Assembly: GCA_039808645.1 (NCBI GenBank)
Contig: JBDHTL010000003.1
Span: 1 to 64,000, forward strand
Source: JAJXWB01 sp039808645
GTDB lineage: Bacteria; Pseudomonadota; Alphaproteobacteria; Rhizobiales; Beijerinckiaceae
Length of the DNA: 64,000 bases
Direction of reading: 5' to 3'
Below, piece after piece: positions 53,982 to 61,799 of the stretch. Made by a program: the position numbers and the translations under genes. Below the pieces are notes generated by a model. The model ran no database searches. It was not told the DNA's origin and worked only from the letters and a program-made list of their open reading frames with translations. Position 1 is the first letter of the stretch. Each line of letters begins with the position of its first letter.

Positions 53982-54364
53982 CAGGAGGCCTCCGGCGCGG
54001 CGGAGATTTCGATATCGAATTCGGCCGCGACCAGCCGAAGCCGGCCGGCAGGCAGGCGCGCCGTCGAAATGGAGAAGCCGCAATAGCCGTCGGACTCTCC
54101 GAAGCCGCGATCGACATCGGCGCGATAGCGATCGGCCAGATCCTTCGCGACGACGGCGCCGTCGACGGTCGCGACGATGGTAAGACGCCGGCGCGGCGAA
54201 AGCGTCGAGAAGGCCCAGCCGGAGATGCGCTCGGCCTCGCGCGAATTGTCGACCCAGCCGACGACATGCGAATCGGGATAGCGGGACGGCGGCAGGTTCT
54301 GCGCGCGCGGCGGCAGGATGTTCAGGCGGCGCAGGATGCGTCCGAGGCCGATGGACGGGCTCAA
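53981..54364 (-). CDS. Stand-alone glycan-locus beta module protein (TTG start)
   Basis: The 127-residue protein is mostly one module: SHVVGWVDNSREAERISGWA, LTIVATVDGAVVAKDLADRY, RADVDRGFGESDGYCGFSIS. This matches the two C-terminal modules of the 1085-residue glycosyltransferase (W-A, P/R-V-x-V, D-G, R-x-D-L/V, G-x-G, GF). No signal peptide is seen. The TTG at 54364 is preferred: GGGAG stands seven bases before it, and the upstream reading to an ATG at 54484 is irregular. The stop overlaps the GT fusion start. It may be a glycan-binding or protein-docking module that helps its partner enzyme. It was recognised only by comparison within this window. Confidence 0.65.
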   Translation of the reverse strand: MSPSIGLGRILRRLNILPPRAQNLPPSRYPDSHVVGWVDNSREAERISGWAFSTLSPRRRLTIVATVDGAVVAKDLADRYRADVDRGFGESDGYCGFSISTARLPAGRLRLVAAEFDIEISAAPEAS

Positions 54365-54612
54365 GCGGCGTCTCCCGGTCTGGCCTGAAGCGTCTCGCAG
54401 TCGTCCGGCGCATTCATCGATCAGGCCTCCGGGGCGCGGCGACGTGGCCTTGCCACCCGCTGCGAGGTCATGCTGTATGCGCACGAATGTGAATGATCGG
54501 GCGCAAGCAGCGCAAGTTCATAGCGCCTTCCGCAAACGAGGGACAGGCGCGAATTCCGCCGGGCCCGGCCGCGAGCCGAGCAGCGGCGTCCTGATTCGCA
54601 ACGGAGCCGTCC

Positions 54613-55701
54613 ATCAGGGTTCTGGTCGAAATTTCCGCGCACGGCTTCGGTCACCTCATGCAGGCGATGCCGGCCGTCGCCGCCTTGCAGGGGCGATTCC
54701 CCGATTTCGACATCGCGGTCCGCTCCGGTCTTGCGCCCGAACGATTTGCGCGCGAGATCGCGCGCTTCGGGACATTTCGCACGCTTGGCGACGCCGCGCC
54801 CGACCTTCATCCGCGCATGAAGAATTCCTACGAGGTGGACGTCGCCGCCACAATCGCGGCTTGCGGCGAAACCGCCGACGCGTTCGAGGCTCGCGTCGCA
54901 GCGCAGAGTCGTTTCCTGCGCGACGAGAAATTCGATCTCGTGATCTCCGACATTTCGCCGCTGCCGCTCGCCGCGGCGCAGAGACTGCGCGTCCCCAACA
55001 TCGCGCTGTGCTCGCTCGACTGGGCGTCGACGCTCGCCTTCATTCCGGACCTTGCCGCGCCGCTGCGCGAGACGATCGACCTCTTGCGCGCCGTCTACGG
55101 CGACTGCGACCTGTTTCTCAGGCCGCAACCGCACGTCGGCTGCGACGGCGCGCCCAACTGCCGTTCGATCGGCCACATCGCGCGTGTCGGAACCAATGTC
55201 AGGCGGCGGCTCGACGTCGCGCACGGGATCGACCCGGCGATGCGGCTCGTGATGCTCTCCAGCGGCGGGATGGAGGGATTTCCCTTCGCGATCGACATTC
55301 CCCGGCGCGACGGCCTGTTCTGGATTCTTCCCGACCACTTGTGCGCGCCCGGCCCGGACCGTCTGCCGATCTCGGCCTTCGCTCTTGTTCCCTACGTCGA
55401 TCTCGTCGCCTCGCTCGACGCGCTCGTCGCGAAGCCGGGCTACGGCCTGATCGTCGAGGCGGTCAGCCACGGCGTGCCCTTCGCCTCGCTGGAGCGCAGC
55501 GATTGGGTCGATGTCGCTTCGCTCGAGCAATGGGGCGCCGCGCACGGCGCATTCTGCCGCGTCGCGGCGGACGACATCCGCTCCGGCGTCTGGATCGCGC
55601 AGATCGACCGCCTCGCGCGCGGTCCCCGCGCCAAGCCATTCGCCCCCACGGGCGCACAAGAGGCGGCCGATCTCATCGCCCGCTTGCTGGGCCGCGCCTG
55701 A
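54613..55701 (+). CDS. GT-B-type glycosyltransferase with probable ATC start codon
   Basis: The 362-residue protein begins (as read) IRVLVEISAHGFGHLMQAMP, the N-terminal nucleotide/acceptor loop seen in MurG-like and arabinokinase-N-terminus-like transferases, and continues FDIAVRSGLAPERFAREIAR, ALCSLDWASTLAFIPDLA and a C-terminal donor-site-like KPGYGLIVEAVSHGVPFASL. The first in-frame ATG (54658) lies after the HGFGHL motif and would remove it. No ATG, GTG or TTG lies between the in-frame stop at 54592 and there; ATC at 54613 has GGAG six bases before it and gives the family start exactly. It is divergent from the module gene. It could be a non-ATG start, a lost start, or a sequence error. 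Confidence 0.72.
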   Translation: MRVLVEISAHGFGHLMQAMPAVAALQGRFPDFDIAVRSGLAPERFAREIARFGTFRTLGDAAPDLHPRMKNSYEVDVAATIAACGETADAFEARVAAQSRFLRDEKFDLVISDISPLPLAAAQRLRVPNIALCSLDWASTLAFIPDLAAPLRETIDLLRAVYGDCDLFLRPQPHVGCDGAPNCRSIGHIARVGTNVRRRLDVAHGIDPAMRLVMLSSGGMEGFPFAIDIPRRDGLFWILPDHLCAPGPDRLPISAFALVPYVDLVASLDALVAKPGYGLIVEAVSHGVPFASLERSDWVDVASLEQWGAAHGAFCRVAADDIRSGVWIAQIDRLARGPRAKPFAPTGAQEAADLIARLLGRA

Positions 55702-55716
55702 GGCGCCCGTCGGCGG

Positions 55717-56829
55717 TCAGTCGACGAAGATCGGCAGGCCGAGCAATTCGGCCGCCGACGCGAGCGCGTCCGGCGCGCGCGCCGACTTCTGCACGACGAC
55801 ACGCGCGACATTCAGTCTGATCAATTGCTGCCGTATGCCCGCCAATGGCTCGTCGGCGGCGAACGTGCGCAGGTTCGGCAAGGGCTCGCCCGAATCGAAG
55901 GAAAAGCGCCAGCGGTTCCTGCCCTCGGGCCGGAGCCGAATGGCGGGCCGCCCGGAAACCTGCCCGAGAGGACGGTCGCCGACGACGAGCAGGCCGCTCG
56001 CCGCGTGACGGACGCGCCGCGCATCCAGTTCGGCCCGCAGCAACGCCAGCGGATCGCGCCGCCTGAAATCGCCGACCAGCCGGGAATATTCGGGATGAAG
56101 CTCCGCGAGGATCTTCTGCGCCCGTGCGGACAGGCCTTCGCGATCGCCCTTGAAGGACGACGCGCCGCGATGCCAGGCGAAGACGTTGCACGCCGCGACG
56201 TTCTTCCAACCCAGCGCCTTCGCCCGCATGCAGAAATCGTTCTCCTCGCCGTATCCGCGCCCGAAACGCGCCGCGTCGAACGGGCCGGTCTGCGCCAGGC
56301 AGGCGCGCCGGATCGTCATGCAGAATCCGATCGCGGTCGGAATGACGATCGGATCGCCGGCGATCTGCGCGCAGAAGAGATCGATGTCGCGCCAGCTCGT
56401 CTCGAGCGGCTGGCCGTAGTCGACGCATTCGAGCGGATAGCTGAGGATGGTCGCCGCGTTGGACATGGGCGTGATCGTGCCGACGGCGGGATCGTCGCGC
56501 AGGATCCGGTTCAACCGGTCGAGCCAGTCCCCATAGACCAGAGCGTCGGAATTGAGCAGCACGACGTCGCGGTCCGGATGCATCGCCATGCCGAAGTTGA
56601 CCGTGGCGGAAAACCCCAGATTGACGGGGTTGCGATGAAACAGGACCTTCGGATGACTGGCCAGCGGACCGAGGAAGTCGGCGAAATGTTCGGGCGAGGC
56701 GTCGTCGATGACGACGAGCCTGAAGTCCGCGATATTGCCGGACGCAAGCACGCTCTCCATCGCCGCGCGCGCGTCGTGGAAACTGCCGTAGACCGGCACG
56801 ATGATGTCGACGGGATTCACGAGACGCAC
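55717..56829 (-). CDS. Glycosyltransferase family 2 with C-terminal extension
   Basis: The 370-residue protein begins VDIIVPVYGSFHDARAAMES, with VVIDDASPEHFADFL, NLGFSATVNFGMAMHPDRDV and the acidic LLNSDALVYGDWLDRLNRIL motif, then GYGEENDFCMRAKALGWKNV (the ED acceptor motif). This is the rhamnosyl/WcaA-type GT2 core, to about residue 240. The last 130 residues (RRVRHAASGLLVVGDRPLGQ, PNLRTFAADEPLAGIRQQLI) form an extra domain I cannot name. It is convergent with the ATC-start gene 15 bp away and lies downstream of the sqdB terminator. It likely adds rhamnose or a related sugar. Confidence 0.86.
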   Translation of the reverse strand: MRLVNPVDIIVPVYGSFHDARAAMESVLASGNIADFRLVVIDDASPEHFADFLGPLASHPKVLFHRNPVNLGFSATVNFGMAMHPDRDVVLLNSDALVYGDWLDRLNRILRDDPAVGTITPMSNAATILSYPLECVDYGQPLETSWRDIDLFCAQIAGDPIVIPTAIGFCMTIRRACLAQTGPFDAARFGRGYGEENDFCMRAKALGWKNVAACNVFAWHRGASSFKGDREGLSARAQKILAELHPEYSRLVGDFRRRDPLALLRAELDARRVRHAASGLLVVGDRPLGQVSGRPAIRLRPEGRNRWRFSFDSGEPLPNLRTFAADEPLAGIRQQLIRLNVARVVVQKSARAPDALASAAELLGLPIFVD

Positions 56830-56843
56830 CTTCCCGGAAAACG

Positions 56844-56867
56844 AACGCCGGCGCTATCGCGCCGGCG
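56844..56867 (-). terminator. Rho-independent terminator after sqdB
   Basis: Read on the minus strand, ACGCCGGCGC, loop GATA, GCGCCGGCGT forms a perfect 10-bp stem followed by TCGTTTT. It lies about 34 bases after the sqdB stop and 15 bases before the GT2 start, so it should end the sqdB transcript and cut down read-through into the GT2 gene. The stem shares GCCGGCGCTATCGC with the palindrome at 25469. Confidence 0.75.
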
Positions 56868-56900
56868 TCTGTCGGGGACGGTTCCGGCCGTGGACGGGCC

Positions 56901-58103
56901 TCACGCCGCTGGCTGCGTGTTCCAGAGCGACACGCAGGGGATTTTCGACTTGTCGGCGCGGTGAGCGAACTTGCGCGCGACTTCCGAGACTTCCGTCATC
57001 AACCCTTCCGCCAGCGTCGTCGGCTTGAGGCCGAGCGCGAGGAACTGGCTGTTCTCGACGTGAAGATCGTTTTCCGCCGCTTCGTTGCGCGGATTGTCGA
57101 CGAGCTTGTACTGCGCGCCCGTCATGGTCGCGATGCGCTTGGCCAGATCGATCAGGCGATGCGTTTCCGTCATCTGGTTGAGGATGCGGACGCGGTCGTG
57201 ATTGACGGGCGGGCTTTCCAGCGCGATCTGGATGCAGCGGACGGTGTCGCGGATATGGATGAAGGCGCGGGTCTGGCCGCCGGTGCCGTGCACGGTCATC
57301 GGATATTCGAGAGCGGCCTGCATCAGGAAGCGGTTGAGAACCGTGCCGTAGTCGCCGTCATAGTCGAAGCGGTTGATCAGACGGTCGTCGAGCCGGGTCT
57401 CGTCGGTCTGCGTGCCCCAGACGATGCCCTGGTGGAGATCGGTGATGCGGGTTCCGAAATTCTTCGCATAATACTGGAAGAACAACTGATCCTGCGACTT
57501 GGTCATGTGGTAGATGCTGCCCGGATTGGTCGGGTACAGGATCTCCAGCGGCTTGCGCTCGCCCTGCACGGCGATCTCGATCGGCAGGTAGCCCTCCGGG
57601 ATCTTCATGCCCGCCGTGCCGTAGCCATAGACGCCCATCGTGCCGAGATGGATGAGATGGCAGTCGGGGGCGACTTCCGTGATGGCGCAGAGCACGTCGT
57701 GCGTCGCGCAAAGATTGTTGCGGACGGTGTAGCGCTTCTCTACGTGCGACTTCATCGAATAGGGAGCGGCGCGCTGTTCGGCGAAGTGAATGACCGCCTT
57801 CGGACGGAGATGGCGCAGCAGGTTCTTGAACGCCTCGTAATCCTCGCCGAGCGTGAGATTGACGAATCCGATCGTCTTGCCCGTGACTTCCTTCCACGCC
57901 GCCAGACGATGCTGGATCGTGGCGATCGGCGTGAGGGAGTCGACGCCCAGATCGATGTCGATCTTGCGCCGGGACAGGTTGTCGACGATGGTGACGTCAT
58001 AGCCGAGCTTCGACAACCGCAGGGCCGTCGGCCATCCGCAGAAACCGTCGCCGCCGAGAACAATAACGCTCTCCGCGCCGGCTCGATCCGATCCGTTCTT
58101 CAT
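56901..58103 (-). CDS. sqdB: UDP-sulfoquinovose synthase
   Basis: The 400-residue extended SDR converts UDP-glucose plus sulfite to UDP-sulfoquinovose, as in plant SQD1. It starts SVIVLGGDGFCGWPTALRLS, has AEQRAAPYSMKSHVEKRYTV, LIHLGTMGVYGYGTAGMKIP, NPGSIYHMTKSQDQLF (YxxxK), TDLHQGIVWGTQTDETRLDD and VHGTGGQTRAFIHIRDTV, matching SQD1 segment for segment. AGGA at good distance lies within the end of the upstream small gene. No sqdC, sqdD or sqdX lies nearby; the donor is probably used for a sulfonated glycan here, or for the sulfolipid with the rest elsewhere. Confidence 0.92.
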   Translation of the reverse strand: MKNGSDRAGAESVIVLGGDGFCGWPTALRLSKLGYDVTIVDNLSRRKIDIDLGVDSLTPIATIQHRLAAWKEVTGKTIGFVNLTLGEDYEAFKNLLRHLRPKAVIHFAEQRAAPYSMKSHVEKRYTVRNNLCATHDVLCAITEVAPDCHLIHLGTMGVYGYGTAGMKIPEGYLPIEIAVQGERKPLEILYPTNPGSIYHMTKSQDQLFFQYYAKNFGTRITDLHQGIVWGTQTDETRLDDRLINRFDYDGDYGTVLNRFLMQAALEYPMTVHGTGGQTRAFIHIRDTVRCIQIALESPPVNHDRVRILNQMTETHRLIDLAKRIATMTGAQYKLVDNPRNEAAENDLHVENSQFLALGLKPTTLAEGLMTEVSEVARKFAHRADKSKIPCVSLWNTQPAA

Positions 58104-58111
58104 AGCAATTC

Positions 58112-58501
58112 CTACTGTGGCTTGAACTCCGCCCCCCCGGGCGCAACTTCCTGCTCCTTACTGGCCTGACGTACGCGACGCAACCCCTCCTTGAGAGCAG
58201 TAAAGATAAGCTTACGCTGGCACTCATCCGCGCTGGCCTCGAAGTAATCGACGACCTGGCGCACTGTCTGAGGAAACGCCAGGGCGGCGGCCTTTGCGCG
58301 AACATTCCGCGCTTCCTTGTAGATATCTATCGTCGACATGAGTTCGCCGAATTCTTCTTCGCTGAGCCTGTCGAAGGCTTCGCCGAGCGCGAAATCCTTC
58401 TTCGGCACCGCGCCGACCCGCTCGCGCACCGACCGGCCCTCGCCATCGTCAACAATCCGAAATACTTCGATCTTGTTCTCATGATCCGCGCAAATCAGCA
58501 T
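58112..58501 (-). CDS. Hypothetical protein upstream of sqdB, 129 residues
   Basis: The cytoplasmic, mixed alpha/beta protein begins MLICADHENKIEVFRIVDDG and contains DRLSEEEFGELMSTIDIYKE and FPQTVRQVVDYFEASADECQ; the C-terminus is charged. I do not recognise a family. GGAG lies eight bases before the ATG. Only eight bp separate it from sqdB, so the two are surely co-transcribed, with the sqdB ribosome-binding site inside its last codons. It may regulate or assist sulfoquinovose synthesis, or the link may be only transcriptional. Confidence 0.65.
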   Translation of the reverse strand: MLICADHENKIEVFRIVDDGEGRSVRERVGAVPKKDFALGEAFDRLSEEEFGELMSTIDIYKEARNVRAKAAALAFPQTVRQVVDYFEASADECQRKLIFTALKEGLRRVRQASKEQEVAPGGAEFKPQ

Positions 58502-58837
58502 GTCGATACTCCGCTGCGGCGCACACGTTGCTTCGCAACTACGGCAACCAGTTGATCTCTCATAAATAAATATTGCTCTCGTATCTCCTAATGCCTAGAA
58601 TAAGTCAAGCGGCGCGATCGTTTCCCGCTTTCGTCAGGGCGCCGGCCGCCGGTGCGGCGGCATGGGATGTTCTGCGGCGAACCGCCGCACTAGGCAGGCC
58701 GGGCCGATCGGACCGCCGAAATTTCCGACCGTCTCGCATGGCTGTTATGAACGGACGGGCGGCGTCCTGATCCGGCGACGGGCGTGACGACCTGCGCCGC
58801 AGCGAGCTATCCAAAGGCCGGATCCCGGGAGAACAGG
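58502..58837. other. Divergent intergenic region, 336 bp
   Basis: This stretch separates the small gene before sqdB from the next glycosyltransferase gene. Around 58559-58580 there is a clearly AT-rich patch (ATAAATAAATATT) which probably holds a promoter, and GTTGC-TTC-GCAAC at about 58527 is a small hairpin in the leader of the minus-strand transcript. The rest is ordinary GC-rich sequence with no gene that I can support. Confidence 0.45.
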
Positions 58838-60133
58838 TTGAACGCGCGTCCCCTGCTGTACGATCTCACGCGCCTGACGGGGCGGTTGTTCGACGCGACG
58901 CCGAACGGCATCGACCGCGTGGATTTCGCCTATGCGAATCGCTTCCTGGGACGCGAGCGGAAGGCGACCCCGGTCTCGCTGTCGCTGGGCGGCCCCGCCC
59001 TGTTCGATCCGGCCGTATCGGATGCGGTTCTCGAAAGACTGCACTGCGGATGGGAAGAGCCCGACACGGCGTCGGACGCTGGCGGCGCCCGTTTCGAGAC
59101 GCTCCGCAAGATCGAGACGTGGTTGCAGGACAAGCCGCGCGGCGGCGGGGGGGCGGGCGTCGGCCGGATCCAGGCCCCGCGTCCGGCACGCGACCTGAGA
59201 AAGGCGAGATCCGCCTATTTTGGACTGGCGACCAAGGGGAAATCCCTGCGCCGGGACGCGCCGCGCAACGCGATCTACCTCAATGTGAGCCAGTTCCCCC
59301 TGTGGAGCGGCGCTTACGTGCGCTGGCTGGACGCGCGGCCGGACATCGCCTGCGTGGCGATGATCCACGACCTGCTTCCCCTGCAATATCCCGAGTATTT
59401 TCTCCCGCTGGACCGCGAGCGCCACGAGAAGCGGCTCGCCTTCCTCGCGCGGCGCGGCGCCGCCGCAATCGTTTCGACATCGGCGGTCGAAACGGCCCTG
59501 CGCGCGCATCTGGAAAGCATCGGCCGCGCCGATCTGCCGATCCTCGCCGCGCACCTGCCGGTCGACAAGGTTTTCACGCAGCCGATCGTCGAAGAGGACG
59601 GCGTGGCGGCGAGCGCTGCGCCCTATTTCGTGATGTGCGGCACGATCGAGCCGCGCAAGAACCACGTCATGATGCTGAACGTGTGGCGGGAGCTGGCGGC
59701 CGCCATGGGCGGCGCATGTCCCCGCTTGATCATCGTGGGCCGGCGGGGATGGGAGATCGAAGGGGTTCTCGACCTTCTGGAGCGATGCGAACGGCTGAGA
59801 CCGCACGTTCTCGAGGTGAACGGACTATCGACGCTCGAACTGCGCGCCCTTCTGGCCGGCGCCCGGGCGCTGCTCAGTCCGTCCTTCGCCGAGGGATTCG
59901 GCTTGCCGATCGCCGAGGCGGCGGCCGGCGGCATTCCGGTCGTCGCGTCGGACATCCCGGTCTTTCGGGAAATCGGCGGGCCGGACCTCGTCTATGTCCA
60001 CCCTCTCGACGGCCCCGGCTGGCGGCGCACGATTCTGGCCGGCATGGAGCGCAGGCTCGCGGTCCCGGCGCCGGGGCGCTACGACCACGACGCCTATTTC
60101 GGGCAGGTCGAGAGTTTTCTCGCGGGACTGTAG
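58838..60133 (+). CDS. Glycosyltransferase family 4 (TTG start)
   Basis: The 431-residue GT-B enzyme starts NARPLLYDLTRLTGRLFDAT and PNGIDRVDFAYANRFLGRER, has ACVAMIHDLLPLQYPEYFLP, CGTIEPRKNHVMMLNVWREL, IIVGRRGWEIEG and SPSFAEGFGLPIAEAAAGGI with the E-x7-E pair, then VVASDIPVFREIGG, typical of WbaZ/rhamnan-type mannosyl- and rhamnosyltransferases. The TTG at 58838 has GGGAG at 58827 six bases before it; a GTG at 58784 would add 18 irregular residues. The 61-residue insert before the GT4 core is Gly-rich (DKPRGGGGAGVG). It probably adds a deoxyhexose to the glycan. Confidence 0.87.
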   Translation: MNARPLLYDLTRLTGRLFDATPNGIDRVDFAYANRFLGRERKATPVSLSLGGPALFDPAVSDAVLERLHCGWEEPDTASDAGGARFETLRKIETWLQDKPRGGGGAGVGRIQAPRPARDLRKARSAYFGLATKGKSLRRDAPRNAIYLNVSQFPLWSGAYVRWLDARPDIACVAMIHDLLPLQYPEYFLPLDRERHEKRLAFLARRGAAAIVSTSAVETALRAHLESIGRADLPILAAHLPVDKVFTQPIVEEDGVAASAAPYFVMCGTIEPRKNHVMMLNVWRELAAAMGGACPRLIIVGRRGWEIEGVLDLLERCERLRPHVLEVNGLSTLELRALLAGARALLSPSFAEGFGLPIAEAAAGGIPVVASDIPVFREIGGPDLVYVHPLDGPGWRRTILAGMERRLAVPAPGRYDHDAYFGQVESFLAGL

Positions 60134-60182
60134 CCGCTCCGGACGGCGCGGCCGGACCGTCGCCGGTCGAAAGGCCCGCGGC

Positions 60183-61322
60183 TCAGGTCCGCGGCGCGCC
60201 GGGCTTGCGCAATATCAGGCCCTGCTTGATCACGGTCACCTCCTCGTGGGTGAAAGCCTTGAAGCGCGGCAGCAGGTTGTCCCGGATTTCGTCCGGCATG
60301 TCGGCCGTTTCGCGGGTGTCCCGGAGAATTTCGAAACCCGCCTCGACATGCGCGCGCGTGATCTGCGGCGCGCGCAGCCGGTTCATGTTCGGCGGCGCCT
60401 CCTCCTCGACGAGGAACGAGAACGGCCCGAACTTTCCGTCGGCGCGATAGGATCTGTGATCTGCCAGATCGACGAAATGGTAGACGATTCCGCCCGGAAG
60501 CAGGAGATCGTAAAGCGTCTGGGCGACGCGCGCGATATCGCTGACGTGTTCGAGCACCGCGAAGGAGACGATCAGCGAGCAGCTGTCGCGCTTGATGTCG
60601 GCATCGCAGATATCCTCCCGCAGAAACTTCACCTTGTCCTCGGCCTCGCCGAAACCGGCGGCGAGATTTCCCGCCGCGAAGGCGGTCGGGCGAAATGCGT
60701 CGAGACGCGCGAGAATATCGCTCGGATTGGATCCCGGCCGGCAGTACACGCTCGGAAAGGTCCGCACATCCAGGCAGATATCGTACATGGAGAGCGCGGA
60801 ATAAAACTCGTTGCGCGGCGGCAGGAGATCGATCCCGTAGGCCGGCTCGAAGCCGTTGAGATAGAAATAGGCCGAGAGGGCGAGCGGGTCGTGGGCGCCG
60901 CAGCCGAGCTCGATGAAGGCGCCGCCCTTCGGGAGCTGAAGACCTGCGATCGACTTCTCGACGCCGGCCGCCTTCCGGCGCAGCTTCTCGACGCCGTGCT
61001 TCGTCCCGCCGCCCGCCTGGATGATCCGCGGCAGGTAGATCAGATGATTCAGCTTCTCCTTGGCGTTCATGCCGGAGTCGAGCAACTGGCGAACGTTCTT
61101 GAGATAATAGTCTTCGGCCGCACGGTGCCGGTCGGCCCGGCAGAGGTCGATGATATGCTGGCTGAAGCCCTTCTCGGTAAAGGCGGCCGGTTCGCGCAGC
61201 GCGTCCGCCTTCGGTTTCGTGGCGACCTTGGCCGGAGCGCGACGCGGCATTTCCGGACGGTCCTGCGCCTCCTCGATGGCCGCGAAAAGGGCGGCGTTCA
61301 AGGATGATCCAGATGCCTTCAT
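60183..61322 (-). CDS. SAM-dependent methyltransferase, class I
   Basis: The 379-residue protein has an N-terminal helical region of about 120 residues (SQHIIDLCRADRHRAAEDYY), then the SAM-binding motif FIELGCGAHDPLALSAYFYL, the acidic GFEPAYGIDLLPPRNEF, SCSLIVSFAVLEHVSDIARV and LLLPGGIVYHFVDLADH, as in sugar O-methyltransferases and methyltransferase-11 proteins. The ATG at 61322 gives the MKASGSS start. It closes the right-end operon, after the ACP gene by 191 bp. It may methylate a sugar residue or the acyl group made by its neighbours; the substrate is not known. Confidence 0.82.
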   Translation of the reverse strand: MKASGSSLNAALFAAIEEAQDRPEMPRRAPAKVATKPKADALREPAAFTEKGFSQHIIDLCRADRHRAAEDYYLKNVRQLLDSGMNAKEKLNHLIYLPRIIQAGGGTKHGVEKLRRKAAGVEKSIAGLQLPKGGAFIELGCGAHDPLALSAYFYLNGFEPAYGIDLLPPRNEFYSALSMYDICLDVRTFPSVYCRPGSNPSDILARLDAFRPTAFAAGNLAAGFGEAEDKVKFLREDICDADIKRDSCSLIVSFAVLEHVSDIARVAQTLYDLLLPGGIVYHFVDLADHRSYRADGKFGPFSFLVEEEAPPNMNRLRAPQITRAHVEAGFEILRDTRETADMPDEIRDNLLPRFKAFTHEEVTVIKQGLILRKPGAPRT

Positions 61323-61513
61323 TTGCAAATTACTCCGCACAACCGCGCCGGGGACAGGGGAATAGCAGTCACTTTTAGCCGATCCTGGATCGGTTTCAAA
61401 GCCGAGCCCCACGTCCCGTCCACGGGTCTTGCAGCCGCCGGCCGCGATCGTCGTCCGACCGGCCGGCGCCTCGGGCCTCGCGCAGCTGCGCGCGATGCGC
61501 AAAGGCCGCCGAT

Positions 61514-61759
61514 TCAGGCCGCCTTCTTCGAAATGATCAGATCGACGAGAGCGCCGACGTTCTCGGGCGCGGTGATCTCGTCGGATTCGAAGCGGATTCC
61601 CATCTCGGATTCGATCGCGATGATCAGCTTGACGTGATTGACGCTGTCCCAGCCGTCCACCTCGTCCGCGCGGGTCTGATCGACGAGGTCGATATGGTCC
61701 TCGTCCAGGACGTCGGCGAGGTTCCTCGCGATCATTTCCCTCACTGTGTCCCGCGTCAT
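61514..61759 (-). CDS. Acyl carrier protein
   Basis: The 81-residue acidic, helical protein has the phosphopantetheine site DGWDSVNHVKLI, with Ser after Asp, and an N-terminal helix VREMIARNLADVLDEDHIDL, like ACPs of polyketide or specialised acyl pathways. GGAG at 61766-61769 stands six bases before the ATG at 61759; earlier ATGs at 61771 and 61780 are less likely. Its neighbours are the MaoC-ketoreductase fusion and methyltransferases, so it is not the housekeeping fatty-acid ACP but a dedicated one, carrying an acyl group for the glycan or another product. Confidence 0.88.
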   Translation of the reverse strand: MTRDTVREMIARNLADVLDEDHIDLVDQTRADEVDGWDSVNHVKLIIAIESEMGIRFESDEITAPENVGALVDLIISKKAA

Positions 61760-61799
61760 GTTCGTCTCCATTCTTCGCATGCGTCGTTGAGGTTCGATT

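Noticed and set aside
51213..54086. 957-codon plus-strand frame spanning two opposed genes
   Set aside because: Runs across the end of one GT gene and antisense to another; shadow frame.
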